Assembly: GCA_018296165.2 (NCBI GenBank)
Contig: JACKQL020000101.1
Span: 62,001 to 126,000 of the forward strand
Direction: 5' to 3'
Length of the DNA stretch: 64,000 nt
Origin: Termitomyces sp. T153
Taxonomy: Eukaryota; Basidiomycota; Agaricomycetes; Agaricales; Lyophyllaceae
The first letter of the stretch is position 1. The number at the start of each line of letters is the position of its first letter. The position numbers and the translations under genes are program-made. Below the pieces are notes generated by a model, which saw only the letters and a list, made by a program, of their open reading frames with translations, was not told where the DNA came from and did no database searches. Below are positions 20,991-33,588 of this stretch, one piece after another.

Positions 20991-22289
20991 CGCATTGGAA
21001 TTTATTTGTCGGATACATTGAGCCAGCTGACCGCGCGTTAGTTGTGCAGGCCGCTGCGCAGAAGTGGCAGTCAATCGAGCGCTCGATCGTCCCTTATACA
21101 CACAAATTGAATCATTTCGACGATACGTTAGTGAGGGAACCATACCTGAGGAATGTGGGAAAATGTGGGAAGGCTTGTCATAATTAATGGCAGACAGAAT
21201 TGAGTCCTAAATGTCTTCGGAGACAGGGAAACAGAAGAGACGAGCTATTTCGAAGTTGAGCTGTTCGTCAGGACGAAAAATAGAAGGGAATGGGGAAATC
21301 ATACATGGTATGGCTGGGTAATATCCCGAAGCCAAAGCGGCTTGTTTACACAAATAAATGTTGGCGCCCACACGGCCAAAGAAGCACCCACAACTGTCTC
21401 CGTAACTCAGTCATCACATCATCAGCGCACATGGCATCGGAAGCTTACTTTCACTTCAGCAGTGTCTACAGATTGACCTGCAACCAAACACGGAAGGTAA
21501 ACGGCCAAAGGGAACTAGTTCCTCAGACGTATAAGGCCAAAACCAGGTGGGATAGGAATTGACGGTTAGAAAAATCTGATGAGCAGACGATATTTGTATG
21601 AATCTAGCTCCTTTGACACTTGAACAATCGCAAGCCTGTCCGGAGGATGGAAGCTGAGGCCAAGGTAGGCTGGTCACTGTGCCACGTTCCATAGTAGTTC
21701 AAGTAAGGGTACCTTCTCTTTTCCAGCTACATGAGTCCACGGGGAGATCCGCAAATTCAGCCATCGATCATCGTTCCATTGTCGTCTCGTTGGTACTTGA
21801 GTATCTGGTCCCGGCCAGACAAAGGAAGAGTAGAAGCGGACTTAAAACCTTGAGCAGTCATTAATTTGGTCCACCTTGCCGGGAGTGTCACAGAGTACCA
21901 ATGGATATATGTGGCATTTTCCGGGTTGTGAATATCCAAAGGGCTATTTGACTGGGGGAATGGAGCCGTTGCAGCCTCAGCTATGTTTGATATTACAGTA
22001 TTACCCCCCGTAAAAGCATTGCTCCGATATCGTATATCTGAACAACACTGTGGTAATACACCGCGTTTGTCACGTCCAGAGAGAACAAATAAAAACTTTC
22101 AGAAAAGGCGTTGAGAAGAAGAGATTGTGACATGAGGCTCGCAAAGTTTTCTTCGCTCACCAACTTGTCTCAACTTGTCTCCCTCGTTTATGATCACATA
22201 TGTCACATCTTAGATCTCCCCGATCTGGCCGTTTGTGTCCAAACCTTTATTTGGTGTTAATGCACTCGGCTGCACTTATCTGCATAAAA
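20991..22289. other. Intergenic region between F-box and dCMP deaminase genes
   Basis: About 1.3 kb separates divergent start codons. I find no frame with family resemblance and no RNA gene. CTTGTCTC occurs twice near 22160-22185 (CAACTTGTCTCAACTTGTCTC), a possible promoter repeat for the deaminase gene. Confidence 0.45.
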
Positions 22290-23714
22290 ATGTTTCTTGC
22301 TGTTGTCGGTACACGTTATTCGGGGAAGTCACAAGTCAGAGACTACTACGTCTCTGTTCATGGTTTTCTGTCTGTTCGGATTGAACGAAATGCCCTGTCT
22401 CCGTCCGTCTCAGATGTAACTCTGTTTCACTCCTCGCAGATTCAATCCCTCTAATTTCGAAATCTCTCAGTTATCACTGATGAATTCTGCGGGTCCATTT
22501 GGAACCGTTGGGGGTCTTTCAACACCCGATATCAATGCCCTGCCTCCTCAGATGGACATCTTGCCCCCACCGCCACATCCAAGAGCAATCTTCAATGACA
22601 ACACTTTGGTGTTTCCTTCTGCAATAGAGCTGTTACAATATGTCACGAAGAATTGGCAGCTTAATTTTGTCACCATAGATTTGCGCACTCAGGAGCTGAT
22701 CAAATTGTTCGTCAGACGTCCATTTTTCATGCTTCTTAGTATAGATGGACCGCTGACTCTTCGCTTCATGCGATCAGGAGAGTAAGTTTATCGAATTCTT
22801 TGCGAATAGATCCTAAACAAATCAACGATTAGGGAATCTCTCGAAAAGTTCGTTAGAGATAACGATCGTGTTAGCTTTGGCGTCGGCGTCTCCGATCCGG
22901 CAGAGACGGATTTTGACGAATCGTCCTCTTTGTTGAGCTTGCGAGATCTCGTGAATATCCACGTTTTTAACTCATTCAAGACTATACCCAGCCTCCACAA
23001 ACATCTTGAGGAGCTGAATGTGCTTGATCCGGAAAGACTACGGCCTGGATGGGACGCTTACTTCATGGTGTGAACTATTTGCTAACGATTCATTCTTTTG
23101 GACCTAACAACTCTACATCAAGACTCTAGCCTCTCTTGCATCTCAAAGATCCAACTGTATGAAACGTCGCGTCGGCGCAGTTCTTGTACGCGAAAATCGT
23201 GTGGTCTCTACTGGGTAAACAGAGCCTGGTCTCTCCATGTGTGACGTGTTGTGAACAACCTAGGTCTACACAGGTACAATGGGACACCACGAGGATTGCG
23301 TAATTGTAACGAAGGCGGTTGCGCAACATGCAATGGGACAACGCTTGTTCCAGATGTGCTGGTCGAATGTGTGTGCTTACATGCGGAAGAAAATGCTTTG
23401 TTGGAAGCGGGTAGGGAGCGGGTCGGGCCAAATGCTGTTCTGTACTGCAATACGTTCGCAGCTTCCTTTACAAGCACATTTTATCCATTGATTGAACACT
23501 TTTTCAGCTGCCCGTGCCTCAGGTGCACAATCAAAATAATACAAACTGGTGTCAGGGCAGTCGTTTACAATCTGACATATAAAGTGTATGTCTCATTCTC
23601 TATCCCACTTAGTCGTGTCTTATGCGTAACAGGGACGAGATATCTGCTTCGCTCTTTAAAGAGGCCGGTGTGGAGCTCCGTCGATACAATTCACCAAAGG
23701 ACTTGAAGATGTGA
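22290..23714 (+). CDS. DCD1: Deoxycytidylate (dCMP) deaminase
   Basis: The enzyme deaminates dCMP to dUMP, the substrate of thymidylate synthase. The start at 22290 gives MFLAVVGTRYSGKSQVRDYY, the kinase-like N-terminal segment seen in fungal Dcd1. An intron near 22398-22439 links to FNPSNFEISQ and LVFPSAIELLQYVTKNW. Later exons carry MKRRVGAVLV and YNGTPRG. The zinc site is CLHAEENAL (HAE) plus CPCLRC (PCxxC). The C-terminus reads EISASLFKEAGVELRRY and ends at TGA 23712-23714. At least six introns are used. It is convergent with TTI1, with only 45 bp between stop codons. Confidence 0.93.
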
Positions 23715-23759
23715 GAGTAGAACCACAGGCCCTGTATTACACAAGGAAGTACAGTCCAT

Positions 23760-26700
23760 TTACATATTATGCAATATGATATCCGCATTGGACCTGATGT
23801 CCCACCGTGGCGTTGTTAAGAATTTCATACTAATGTGTATGCTATCCATGGTTGAAGAAAGCACAAGCCAAACTGCATCTGCTTCCTTCTTGCCTACAGC
23901 CAGATACAGATCTCGGGCGCACTGCTGAAGCTCTTCGTGAGCTTTTTCGTGTAAAAACCGTCGGAAAGCCAGTAAAAGCTGCCAGACAGAGGTCTCTTGG
24001 AAATGTACTGCTGTCACAGCTGCAGTCATAGTCTTGATTACTGACCGATAAGTACGATGAGAATGTGTATAAGCTGATTCGGTTCCAACAACTTCGATTC
24101 CTCGTCTTGAAAGAGCATTTGTTGCATCAGCAGCATCCAGATGGCTCAGAAGTACACGAAATCTAGGCCAAACATCGTCCCAGATCTTGCGAAACATGGA
24201 ACTCCCGAAATGAGTTGCAAGAGATTCCACCAAAGAGGCAGCAGAACTAACGACAAATGACTCAGAGTCGCTTAGTCTGTTTAAAATGAAAGGCCATGCG
24301 TAGTGGATAGAAGGTAATAGAGCAGATTCGGAGAGCACCGGAATAGATGAGGCCAACAATGAAAGGACTCTAGCCCGAATAACAGGAGAGCTGTGTGTAA
24401 GGAAATACAATGAGCGCCACACAATCTGCTTAGTTAGTACCTGGATGGGAGTGAGAGGTAGATCTACATTTGGATCAGGCTCTTGTGCAGCGACAGTGTC
24501 GTCTGCAGGATCAGGCTCTGACGTTTTGTGTCCCCCCCAGGCTTCCCTTGGAACAGGGCCATAATCAGTGGTATCGACTTCATCGATAGGCAACTGATGC
24601 CTGCGCGGTAGCCAGTCCGAAAAGATGTCCATTGATGCGATGCGCCCTTCCTCATCAGGTAGTTCAGTTAAAACTGGCGGATCGCTGCCTCTATCTTCTT
24701 TGACGACATCAACCACATCTCCTAAGACCTCCACCAGCCCTTCCACGACAATGCTGTAACCATGAAACTCGTCCAGTCGATCAAAACACTCCTCTACAAC
24801 GTCACCAGCACGTTCCACGATGTCGCTGCCCACAAGACGAACCATGAGCGATAATACTTTCGTGACCTCGATATCGAGCCACCTGCGACTGAGCCTGCGA
24901 GATATAGAGTCAAGGGCGTAATCAAAATTGGAAAGGAGGAGATTGGCTGAGGATGCATAAGAAGTCATAGTGGCGGTATAGTTCAGGGTTGCGAGCGCCG
25001 TAGAGGAGAGGCATACATCAGGAGAGATAAGAGATCGTAGGATTGGATATAGAGTGTACAGCAATAATGGCGTAAATTGGGCTTGTAATATCCCCGCTGA
25101 CACAGCGAGGAATTGAAGCGACAGCGATTTGTGAAGTTCTGATTGCTTTGTCGCCGTATTTTGCTTGACTAATTTTCGGGGTGTTATCCGCAAATTCTCG
25201 TGGACGGTATCTATGCCCTTCGTATGCTGGACCAGTGTTTGTGTCGACGAACCCCGCTCCTCCTTGAGTATCGATTCGATTGGTTCGGTCTCGTCAGCTT
25301 CATCCCAGAGCTCTGCCACACTCCTCACCAATGAACGGACTAGTTTTGTTAAACGTTTACTTCTCCGTCCAGGAATCCCATTAGTTCTGCTCCCCCGACT
25401 CAAAGATACTTCTGCAACTCCTTCAAGGAGACGACAAGCACACCACATGGCTGTGACTGACCTACTGCCTGTTCCACTCAGACCGACATTTGCAAACCAT
25501 TCTACAGAGAATAAGCAGTTATCCTCACTTGCGCGACCCAGTGCACGGAACATCCTTTCCAGGGCCTGCTTGGTGGTGGTCGAAAAAACATTCTTGAAGT
25601 CGATCTCAGGGAAGTCCTCCCATTGTGTTATATCTGTATTGCTCTCCAACATCAACCGAGCAGAAAAGGCCATGGTGAATGTGGCTGAAGGCTTGCTGAG
25701 TTCTAAAACGGATAATAGACTCCAACCCCATTTTTCGATCCCTCCAGAGGGCCCGAGAAGTCTTCCTATCCCATTCGAGATGAATAAAGCTCCCTTCTTT
25801 GGTTCCACGGATGACAAGAGCCGACAGACCGCCTCAACGATTCCTGCGACATGTTCAACTTTCGCATCGGCATGAATAGGAAGTAACCGCGGCAAAGCCA
25901 GGAGACTGTCATTGGTAATGTGTAACAACCGGTCCTGCAAAGGAAGCTGTGCCCCCGACGGGGTCATGAGAAGCAATGTCAATGATTCACGAGACTCGGT
26001 GGAAACAGACGGGAAATCGGAGTTGGTTAAAGAGAGCAACCAATGGAGGAGCAGGGGCTGCGCCTCTGGCAAAGTCATAGAAGTATCCCTCAAAAGAGTG
26101 GTAGATAACTTGGAGACGGCCAGAAGGGCTGATGGTGTTGAGTGGGTCACAAGAGGTGCGAGGGTATTGAGTGCGATCAGAAGTTGAGAAGATGTCCCTC
26201 GAAGCCAAGATGGTGTCCGTAAAGTTGCAAACGGTCGTGATTCAGAGAGAGGTCGGTCTGGTCGGCCCATTGTTGCGCGCGCAAGATCTTCGAGATCGGC
26301 GACAGCGTGAATAGCACCTTCTTTTGCGCATATTCCATTTCCCAGTGCCCGAACGATGGCGAGTTGCATAACTTCCAGTGAACCGGAAACAACTTCACCA
26401 CTAGCCCATCCTCTCTTGGTGGATGTACCAAGAGCAATTCTGGTCATCCGGCTCACAACGCCCGGAAGGATGGAAGGAATGAGACCGTCTGAAGCATAAG
26501 TTTCGATAATTAAAGATAGTATAGAGAGAGAAACGTGTTGCAAAGGAAGATGCGGTGTATCCACAATAACGAGAAGCGAATCAAGAGTTTGTCCAAGGAT
26601 GGGAAGAAATTTGTCAGTTCCAGTCACTGTTTTTAACATCTCCAAACGTGCTTGAGTACGATCAGAGAGAGTTGTGGCGTTTGAAGTAGTTTGATGCGTC

Positions 26701-27197
26701 GGGACGCGCAGAAGTGCAAGTAGGCACCTTCCAGCTGCTTCTTTAGTTTCGTCATCGCGTGTCCTGCCTTTTCCCCTCCCGTCTATCCCAGCGATGACAG
26801 CTCCACAGAGTATGAATATTTGCTCCCAGATAGATATATCACAGTCCCACCACCAGTCCTCGCAAAGGATACTCAGTACAATGAAGACCTTTTCCAATAT
26901 CTGATCAGGAATGTCAAACGCAGTGTTGCGGCGAAGCAGCGTCGAAACTGGGAAGAATGTGTACGATATAAGGTCCGGAGTTAGCACAGTTCCTGAAGAC
27001 CTGACGTCTAACAGGATCGTGGTCAATTCCCCCAGATATTTTAAAACATCAGGGATTGAATTAGGCGTTAGGAGTGAAGCGCCCAATAGGGGCACACAGA
27101 CTATCCTCAACTGCAGCAGCAATCAGGAGCAAACACCTTGCAATTTGTCACTACGCACCCGCCTGAATATATGCCGGTTGAAGTCCTGGCTAGCCAT
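23760..27197 (-). CDS. TTI1: TEL2-interacting protein 1 (TTI1) homologue
   Basis: TTI1 is a HEAT-repeat scaffold of the TTT (Tel2-Tti1-Tti2) co-chaperone complex, which stabilises PIKK kinases such as TOR, ATM and ATR. A 39-nt first exon (27197-27159, MASQDFNRHIFRR) is spliced to a single long exon beginning LRIVCVPLLGASL. The protein is about 1,130 residues, close to the human 1,089. The usual TTI1 N-terminal features are present, such as ILCEDWWWDCDISIWEQIFILCG. A central acidic stretch separates the HEAT blocks, and the C-terminus (DAVWLVLSSTMDSIH...HNM) fits the family. It is divergent from the PABA synthase gene. Confidence 0.88.
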
Positions 27198-27669
27198 TTG
27201 TCACCATAAGGGACTTCGAAGCCAAGTTGGGGTTTCGCTTGGCCGCGTCACGTGCAGCTCAGCTATCAGTCGTCCATTAAAATTTTAAATCTATACATGA
27301 CAATGTGTTACCTCGATCAACGGTATATATTTGGTGGTGCTAATCTTTTTCTGCGAACATTTGTTACCCAGTCCTCGGGCGCGGAGTGATGAAAAAAGAA
27401 CAAATACATCACATGATAACTCGTGACGTGATCGAACTCTCATTCATAAATTGTCATGTACATACGACAAATTTACAAGCGCTTGGACTTCAAAACTGCG
27501 AAAAAAGCTTCTTTCTTGTCCGTCTGGTTACGGGGAGCTATAGGATTCTTTCGATTTTCATTCATATTGACTAGAGTTCTGTTTCATTGTGCGCCGCCTC
27601 AACCCAACAGTGTAATCGGATATTACGCGGACACCCTCATTTTATTACCATATAATCATCCGATCTAGA
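27198..27669. promoter_or_regulatory. Divergent intergenic region between TTI1 and PABA synthase genes
   Basis: This 472-bp region lies between divergent start codons and holds both promoters. TATATATTTGG near 27323 is TATA-like. No gene or repeat is seen. Confidence 0.5.
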
Positions 27670-30013
27670 ATGACAATCCAGCAACCAAGATTACTCTTCA
27701 TAGACTCCTACGACTCATTCACATACAAGTACGTTTTTATTCAACACCTTCCACCTACGAATTAATCAATGAAGACAGTCTCGCTTCCGCATGTCGACGA
27801 TTGATCCCCAGCTGTGTCATCTTCATCATCAAAAACGATGATCTGACGATTCAAGAACTCCTACCCTACCTTCCGTATTTTTCTGCCATTATTGTCGGCC
27901 CAGGTCCGGGTTCTCCAGACAATCCTTATGATATTGGGATTGTCGGAGACATTTGGAAGGTCGAAGACGCACATTTACTTCCAATTTTTGGGGTATGTCT
28001 GGGACTTCAGAGCCTTGGCGTCGAGTTCGGGGCACGTCTTCAAAGATTGTGTGTTGTGAAGCACGGCCATGTATCGACTATTCACCACTCAGGGACAAAT
28101 CTTTTCAAGGGGAGCGGATCTTTTGACGCCGTCAGATACCATTCACTTCATGTAGTGCTTGCCAAGGACGGGGAACTAGAGGAACTCGCCTGGACAAATG
28201 ATGAGAATGATAATGGGCATATCGTCATGGCTGCCCGTCATAGGATACGTCCATTCTGGGCAGTTCAGTATCATCCGGAGTCATTCTGTACTCAGAGAGA
28301 GGGTGCGGAGGTTCTTGAAAACTTTTGGCATCTTGCACAGGAGTGGACCAGGATAAATGGCAGGAATGTTCGTCCATGGGATGCTTCCAGCAAACACAAG
28401 TTCAGAAACCCTTGGCCACCCATTTCATCTCCCTTACCTCTCCTATCACCTTCTCTTCGGATTGTCCAAACAACCGTCCTTGGTTTACCCGGTGTTACCG
28501 CGACTGCTATCGCAGAAATATTTGGGGCCATGGACGATGATCTACCTTTCGCAATGCTAGACTCTGCCGCCAAACCTGGCCGTTTCTCTATTGTTGCCGC
28601 TCTACTGCCAACCTCTCTTCAGATCACCTACAATATTCAAGATAATTTTCTAACTCTGAAGCGAGGGAAAGTTTCAGTTCGTGAGGAATTAGGGGGGCAT
28701 GACGTATGGTCATGGCTCGCGAGCTTCATGCGAGCGCAGCAGGCCGAGGGATGTCCCGAAATACCTTTTTGGGGTGGCCTTGTCGGGCAATTGAGCTATG
28801 AACTTGGTGTTCAAGGACTACACATTCCCACAAAATCCCAGTTCAACCCAACCAATCGCCACCCAGATGTTAATCTCATCTTTGTAGAGCGAAGCATCGT
28901 CCTGGACTCTGTCTCTGATAAAGTCTACATTCAGTCTCTTTTGCCTGGGGATGATGCATGGATCTCGGAAACGAGCACTCGATTGCTTCAATCTGCGATC
29001 AATGTCAATCCCTCCACCTCGATCTCATCCAAAGTCATTCCTCCACCCGTTATCATGCTACCAGATCGAGCTCGATATATTGCTCGTATCAATCAGGCTA
29101 AAGACAAACTATTTGCAGGCGACTCTTACGAGCTCTGTGTAACCGCCAACACTCATGTCTCCATTCCTGGCTGTTCTTCCTCAACCCCGACATCCTGGGA
29201 GCGCTATAAGCTACTTCGGCGAATGAATCCAGCGCCTCATTCAGCCTTCCTTCGTCTACATCCCTCTACATTTCTATCATCCTCGCCCGAGCGGTTTCTC
29301 TCCTATTCACGGCCTCCGGATTTAGTGTGCCAGTTGAGACCCATCAAAGGCACTGTACGCAAAGTACCGGGAATAACTCGTGCTGTCGCTGAGGAACTTC
29401 TAGCCAATTCCAGAAAGGAGGTTGCCGAGAACCTGATGATAGTAGATCTTATCCGTCATGATCTGCATGGTGTCATCGGAGACGGCGTTCAGGTCAAGCA
29501 GTTCTGTGGTGTCGAAGAATACGAAACTGTATGGCAACTAGTCAGTGTCATAGAAGGCAAGGAAATTTCAAATGCAGCCTGCGACGCGGATAGTAATGTT
29601 GGTTGGGAAGTTTTACGTCAATGTCTCCCTCCCGGTATTCATGCCCCTTATCACTTTTTACTTGAACAATTAATCTACTTCAACTTTCAGGAAGCATGAC
29701 GGGTGCGCCAAAGAAGCGTAGTGTTGAGATTCTTCAAACTCTGGAAGACGAAGAACGAAATTTATACTCGGGTGTCTTTGGATACTGGTGCGTTGGTGGA
29801 GGAGGTGATTGGTCCGTCGCAATACGCAGTTGTTCCAAGTATGACCACCCTCACCGTCGCGAAAGTACACCCTCGTCTTGGACAGAGGAGTGGACAATTG
29901 GTGCAGGTGGTGCCATCACTGCTCTCTCAGATCCGAATGCTGAGTGGGATGAAATGATTCTTAAATTACAGAGTGTGCTGAACTCGTTTGATGTCCACCA
30001 CTCAAACCAATAA
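27670..30013 (+). CDS. pab1: Aminodeoxychorismate (para-aminobenzoate) synthase, bifunctional
   Basis: The enzyme makes 4-amino-4-deoxychorismate from chorismate and glutamine for folate. It fuses the glutamine amidotransferase and the chorismate-binding domain. A short first exon (MTIQQPRLLFIDSYDSFTY) is spliced at TACAA|GTACGT to the main exon. The amidotransferase has GPGPGSP, the nucleophile loop GVCLGLQ and QYHPES. The synthase domain has the signature PIKGT (Lys, as in PabB, versus Ala in anthranilate synthase), then SPERFL, RHDLHGV and, after a second intron, GSMTGAPKKRS and IGAGGAI. In Coprinopsis cinerea the pab-1 marker is tightly linked to the A mating-type locus, in line with HD genes 27 kb away here. 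Confidence 0.95.
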
Positions 30014-30344
30014 CAGAAATACTTACCGATTTTAACTTCGAGTTACTATTTCCAAGTCTTATGGCCGTTGCGCCTAGAGTCTATGCTCCTTATGTACGTC
30101 TCCCAAGCAGCAAAAATAGATACCTTCCCAGTTTATATAGGATTCTTTGCATTGTGTCATCTGGCAAGGTTTATCCCTTCCTACTCATCATTTTTTAAGG
30201 AGACGCTATCAACCAGCGCGGCTGTCAGATGCATCGCCTTGAAATAGCGCCCTCGAAATATCACCCCAAGGGTGTGAAGCGTCTTGGCACAACTCAATAA
30301 AACACAGTAAGTGTGGATACACTGTGAGTTCTGCTACGATATTC
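30014..30344. other. Convergent 3' intergenic region
   Basis: This stretch lies between the stop codons of PABA synthase and the 2OG oxygenase. It holds their 3' flanks and I see nothing else. Confidence 0.5.
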
Positions 30345-31721
30345 CTACACCATGAGAGCAATATGCCTCAATTCGCTGTTGTCCCTGAGTTGTGTCCATT
30401 GGAGTTCATGAGAAACTTACTTCTGAACATGAACACCAACTTTCATGGGCTCGTAGATAGAACACTCTTCTTCTTGGCCCGAGTGAGCTTGTTCCTGTCG
30501 AATCAGTTGCGCGCGTGAGGAAAGTTCCGGAATCGGTTTGAGGTCAAAGTCAGAGCTGAGGTGCCAGAAGAAAGTCGAGGATATACGAATAAGGGGACGA
30601 TCTGGGTATTGAGTTTTGCGAATCTCAATGGTCTAGAAAGAACCTTGTGATACAATTATTCCGTACGATAACCAAGTAGAAGCCATACCGATAGTGTCGT
30701 CTCATTCACAACGACCTCGTGGAAACCGGCCTTGATCAATCCACCCGATATGTGTTCTAACTGTTTCCCTGCCTGTACGAGAAGGTAATTACCCTCTGGA
30801 ATCTTGACCGCAATCCGTTTTCCGGTGTTTCTAGCCCATATGTGAAGGCCAGGGTAACGAGAGCGGCCATGGATGGTCAAAAAATTGAGGTCTGTGTGAA
30901 ATCCTGCAAGAATAGTGTTTTTCTTTCCATACTTGACGAGATCCGACGCGGTCGGCGCCAGGAGATGAGGGCTTAGAGACATTATGAAAAAAATGTGAAC
31001 TTTGTTTATCAAGATGACATACCCATATTTCCCCGCGTCCCTGAAGGTCTCTGCAGGTAGATCTAAGCCTATAGCTGCCATCTCAGCAAGGCTCGAAATG
31101 CTTGAAATAGCTATTTTCAATTCAGCAATCCATTCGACAGAGGTACATACGCGCTCTTCATGGAGTTCCCCCATTTCTGCATGATAGGAGTCCAACGCTC
31201 TCGTATCCTTTCGCCCTGGGGAACAACGTTACTTGCATTTAAACCAGGGAACTGGGTCGCATGTGGAGCCCTCTCTCCCATCCTCCAGAAGAACCTGCAT
31301 TTCGGATCTGGTGCGTGAGCTGTAATATCCAAAGGCCGCTCCGCAGGATCAAGCTTCGCAATAATACGAAGACAGGGCTCATCGACAGCGCATTTAGGTT
31401 TCTCTGTATTCTCAAGTGTGACACCAATTTGGTAAGATAACTCGGGTCGCTCGTCCTTTTTGAGTTCCTCGATGGGCTGAGCAAAGTAGTCTTCTAGAAG
31501 ATCAAGGAATGTGGTATTGTCTGACTCGGATACGCGGGAGTCGTGGAGTATGAGGGCTCCATAGGTGATAAGTGCACCAGCCGCCTTATGAATCGGATAA
31601 GCTGATGAGTCCTCGGTGATTGGGAGAAACTTGCCTTCCTACACTCATCAACGACCTTGTCGGAGTCGCGAGGTTCAGACAGAAAGAGATCGAGATCAAT
31701 GACTGGAAGGTCCATAATCAT
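30345..31721 (-). CDS. 2-oxoglutarate/Fe(II)-dependent dioxygenase (isopenicillin N synthase-like)
   Basis: The N-terminal DIOX_N-like part begins MIMDLPVIDLDLFLSEPRD. The start could also be the second Met two codons on. The iron ligands are HTD (GFHTDLNFLTIHG) and a distal His (KQLEHISGG). The 2-oxoglutarate Arg-x-Ser is in RPLIRISSTFF. The last intron joins MKVGVHVQ to NELRHIALMV, with TAG at 30347-30345. About five introns are used. The substrate cannot be told from sequence; the family includes oxidative enzymes of primary and secondary metabolism. It is divergent from UBC12 (181 bp) and convergent with PABA synthase. Confidence 0.85.
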
Positions 31722-31902
31722 GTCCTGGTGTTGGTATAAGGAAAGCAAGGCTGCTTAATTATAATCACAAGTATCGGATAAGTAATATCGCACCGCCACA
31801 GCAACGGTGAGTCGGAATGATCTGTACAAATAATAGAATATTGAATATTTCTAAGTCTTAACCATCACCCTCGTCTCATTCACACCTTGTGTATCCGTTA
31901 CA

Positions 31903-32720
31903 ATGATAAAAGTACGCTGGAACTGGTTGCGTACTGCTCGATAATTGACCTCAAATCCTTTCTCTAGATCTGGAGCATGAAGAAGAACGAGGATGCGGCA
32001 GCGAAGAAGAAGCCGAAGACCAGTGCAGCCCAGATTCGCGTCCAGAAAGGTCACCACGTTTTGCTTCCACAGCGTTCTTTTGACAACGCTGATATGCAAT
32101 TAGATTTAACCGAACTGGATCTGCCATCGACAATGAAGACAACTTTCCCTGATCCCGCTGATCTCCTCAACTTCACGCTCACTATCACTCCAGACGAGGG
32201 TGAGTCTAATACGGATTAAAATACGTTTTAAAATCATACAATGTGGCTTGCAGGCATGTACAAGGGCGGAGCTTTTGCTTTCTCCTTTGCTATCAATACC
32301 AACTACCCACATGATCCTCCCAAAGTCAAATGTACGCAAACGGTGAGGCCTTGTACCCTTCTGAAATGCTACTCTGACTCAATACGCTTCGTTTGTCCTA
32401 GATTTACCATCCCAACGTTGATCTTGAGGGCAACGTCTGCCTGAATATACTTCGTGAAGACTGGAAGCCAGTCCTCAACCTCAACTCAGTCATGGTTGGG
32501 CTGCAATACCTATTTTTGGAGCCCAATGCCGATGATCCTTTGAACAAGGGTAGGGATACCTCAACTCTCCATTATTGCTTCCTTCGGATAATTGATGGTT
32601 TTCTTAGATGCTGCTCAGGAAATGAGTAGAAACCGTGAACAGTTCTTGCAGAACGTCAAGCAGTCGATGCGTGGTAGCCATATCAAGGGTATCCAGTACG
32701 ATAACGTACTTGTACGATGA
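31903..32720 (+). CDS. UBC12: NEDD8-conjugating enzyme UBC12
   Basis: This E2 transfers NEDD8/Rub1 to cullins, activating SCF ligases. The first coding exon is only 9 nt (Met-Ile-Lys, 31903-31911), spliced to [20 protein letters not shown], which gives the conserved Ubc12 N-terminus (MIK-W-S-KK) that binds the NEDD8 E1. The E2 core has [30 protein letters not shown] with the catalytic Cys, and [11 protein letters not shown]. The C-terminus is [12 protein letters not shown] with TGA at 32718-32720. Five introns were inferred from frame. An F-box gene is in the same window, but no functional link is implied. Confidence 0.95.
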
Positions 32721-32951
32721 CTTGGATCTGCAACTCTTTTTGGTTTCTGTCGACTGTGTCCTTTTTCATTCACATATTCATCCGTGCTGTACATCTACTC
32801 ATACACATTCATCCGCTACACATACCACCTACCGTTTCTGTTGCATCATTTCTGGTTATCATCACAATAGAGATTACATGCACATGGAAACGTTGGTCCT
32901 TGATCTATTGATCGACTGCTCTCCCGTCAAGACACATCCAAAGCATCTTCT

Positions 32952-33493
32952 TTAGCTGCCTCTGTATGTGGTGAAAGAGTACGGGCTGATCAATAATGGG
33001 ATATGATAGTGTTCTTCAGGTTTGTTAATGGTAAACGTTATCTATGAAACCAATGGGCAGTGCAACCAGGCTTTGATACAACGAATTCAATCACCTCAAC
33101 CCAAGGGTAGAATGAAGGACGTTGGGTCTTGTCAAAATACTCTTTCGTTTTAAACACTATCTTGTAAGTTTGGCCAGCTTGGAGGGCGGTCCTCTCTTTT
33201 GCTTCCTCTTCTGAACCAATCGAGGGAAGAAGGTCGAAGCAACGACCATCGGAGTCAGTCAATCTTCAAGAGATGAACGAAGCTCCATTTGTTAGAAGTC
33301 GCGGCTCACCCCTTGGCAAGAGGGTGGAAGATATCAGGACCACCCTCTTTGGAGACCTCAAGGATTTGGAGACGAATAAAGACACCTGGTGCAGGCTTTC
33401 CGGTGGAGGAGTCTAGGACTGAAGAAAATCGTCACGACACGAAACGAAAAGGCGCATCCACGCACTGTGGCAGGTAATAGGTGATTTCGTCAT
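32952..33493 (-). CDS. 5-hydroxyisourate hydrolase (transthyretin-like protein)
   Basis: The enzyme hydrolyses 5-hydroxyisourate to OHCU in urate breakdown. The start at 33493 gives MTKSPITCHILDSSTGKPAPG after splicing of the first intron (CACA|GTGCGT...TTCAG|TC). The middle exon holds TDSDGRC, TYKIVFKTKEYF and FYPWVE. The last exon ends EHYHIPLLISPYSFTTYRGS, with the diagnostic C-terminal YRGS. Three introns are inferred. I see no clear PTS1, since the protein ends in YRGS. The gene is head-to-head with RRP1, with 95 bp between start codons. Confidence 0.93.
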
Positions 33494-33588
33494 GGCGCAC
33501 AATCAGATCGCCTGTTATCATTACATAAATATATGACCAAAGTTTTCAAACGAACTCTATAATCAAACGATAAGTTTTGTGTTTTGTC
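33494..33588. promoter_or_regulatory. Shared 95-bp divergent promoter of HIU hydrolase and RRP1
   Basis: Only 95 bp separate the two start codons, so the 5' UTRs and core promoters must overlap or be very short. No clear TATA box was seen. Confidence 0.6.

Noticed and set aside
20991..21143. N-terminal extension of the F-box frame
   Set aside because: The frame is open upstream but has no ATG start there, and the sequence is unlike the rest of the protein. MGDHIP at 20990 is the first credible start.
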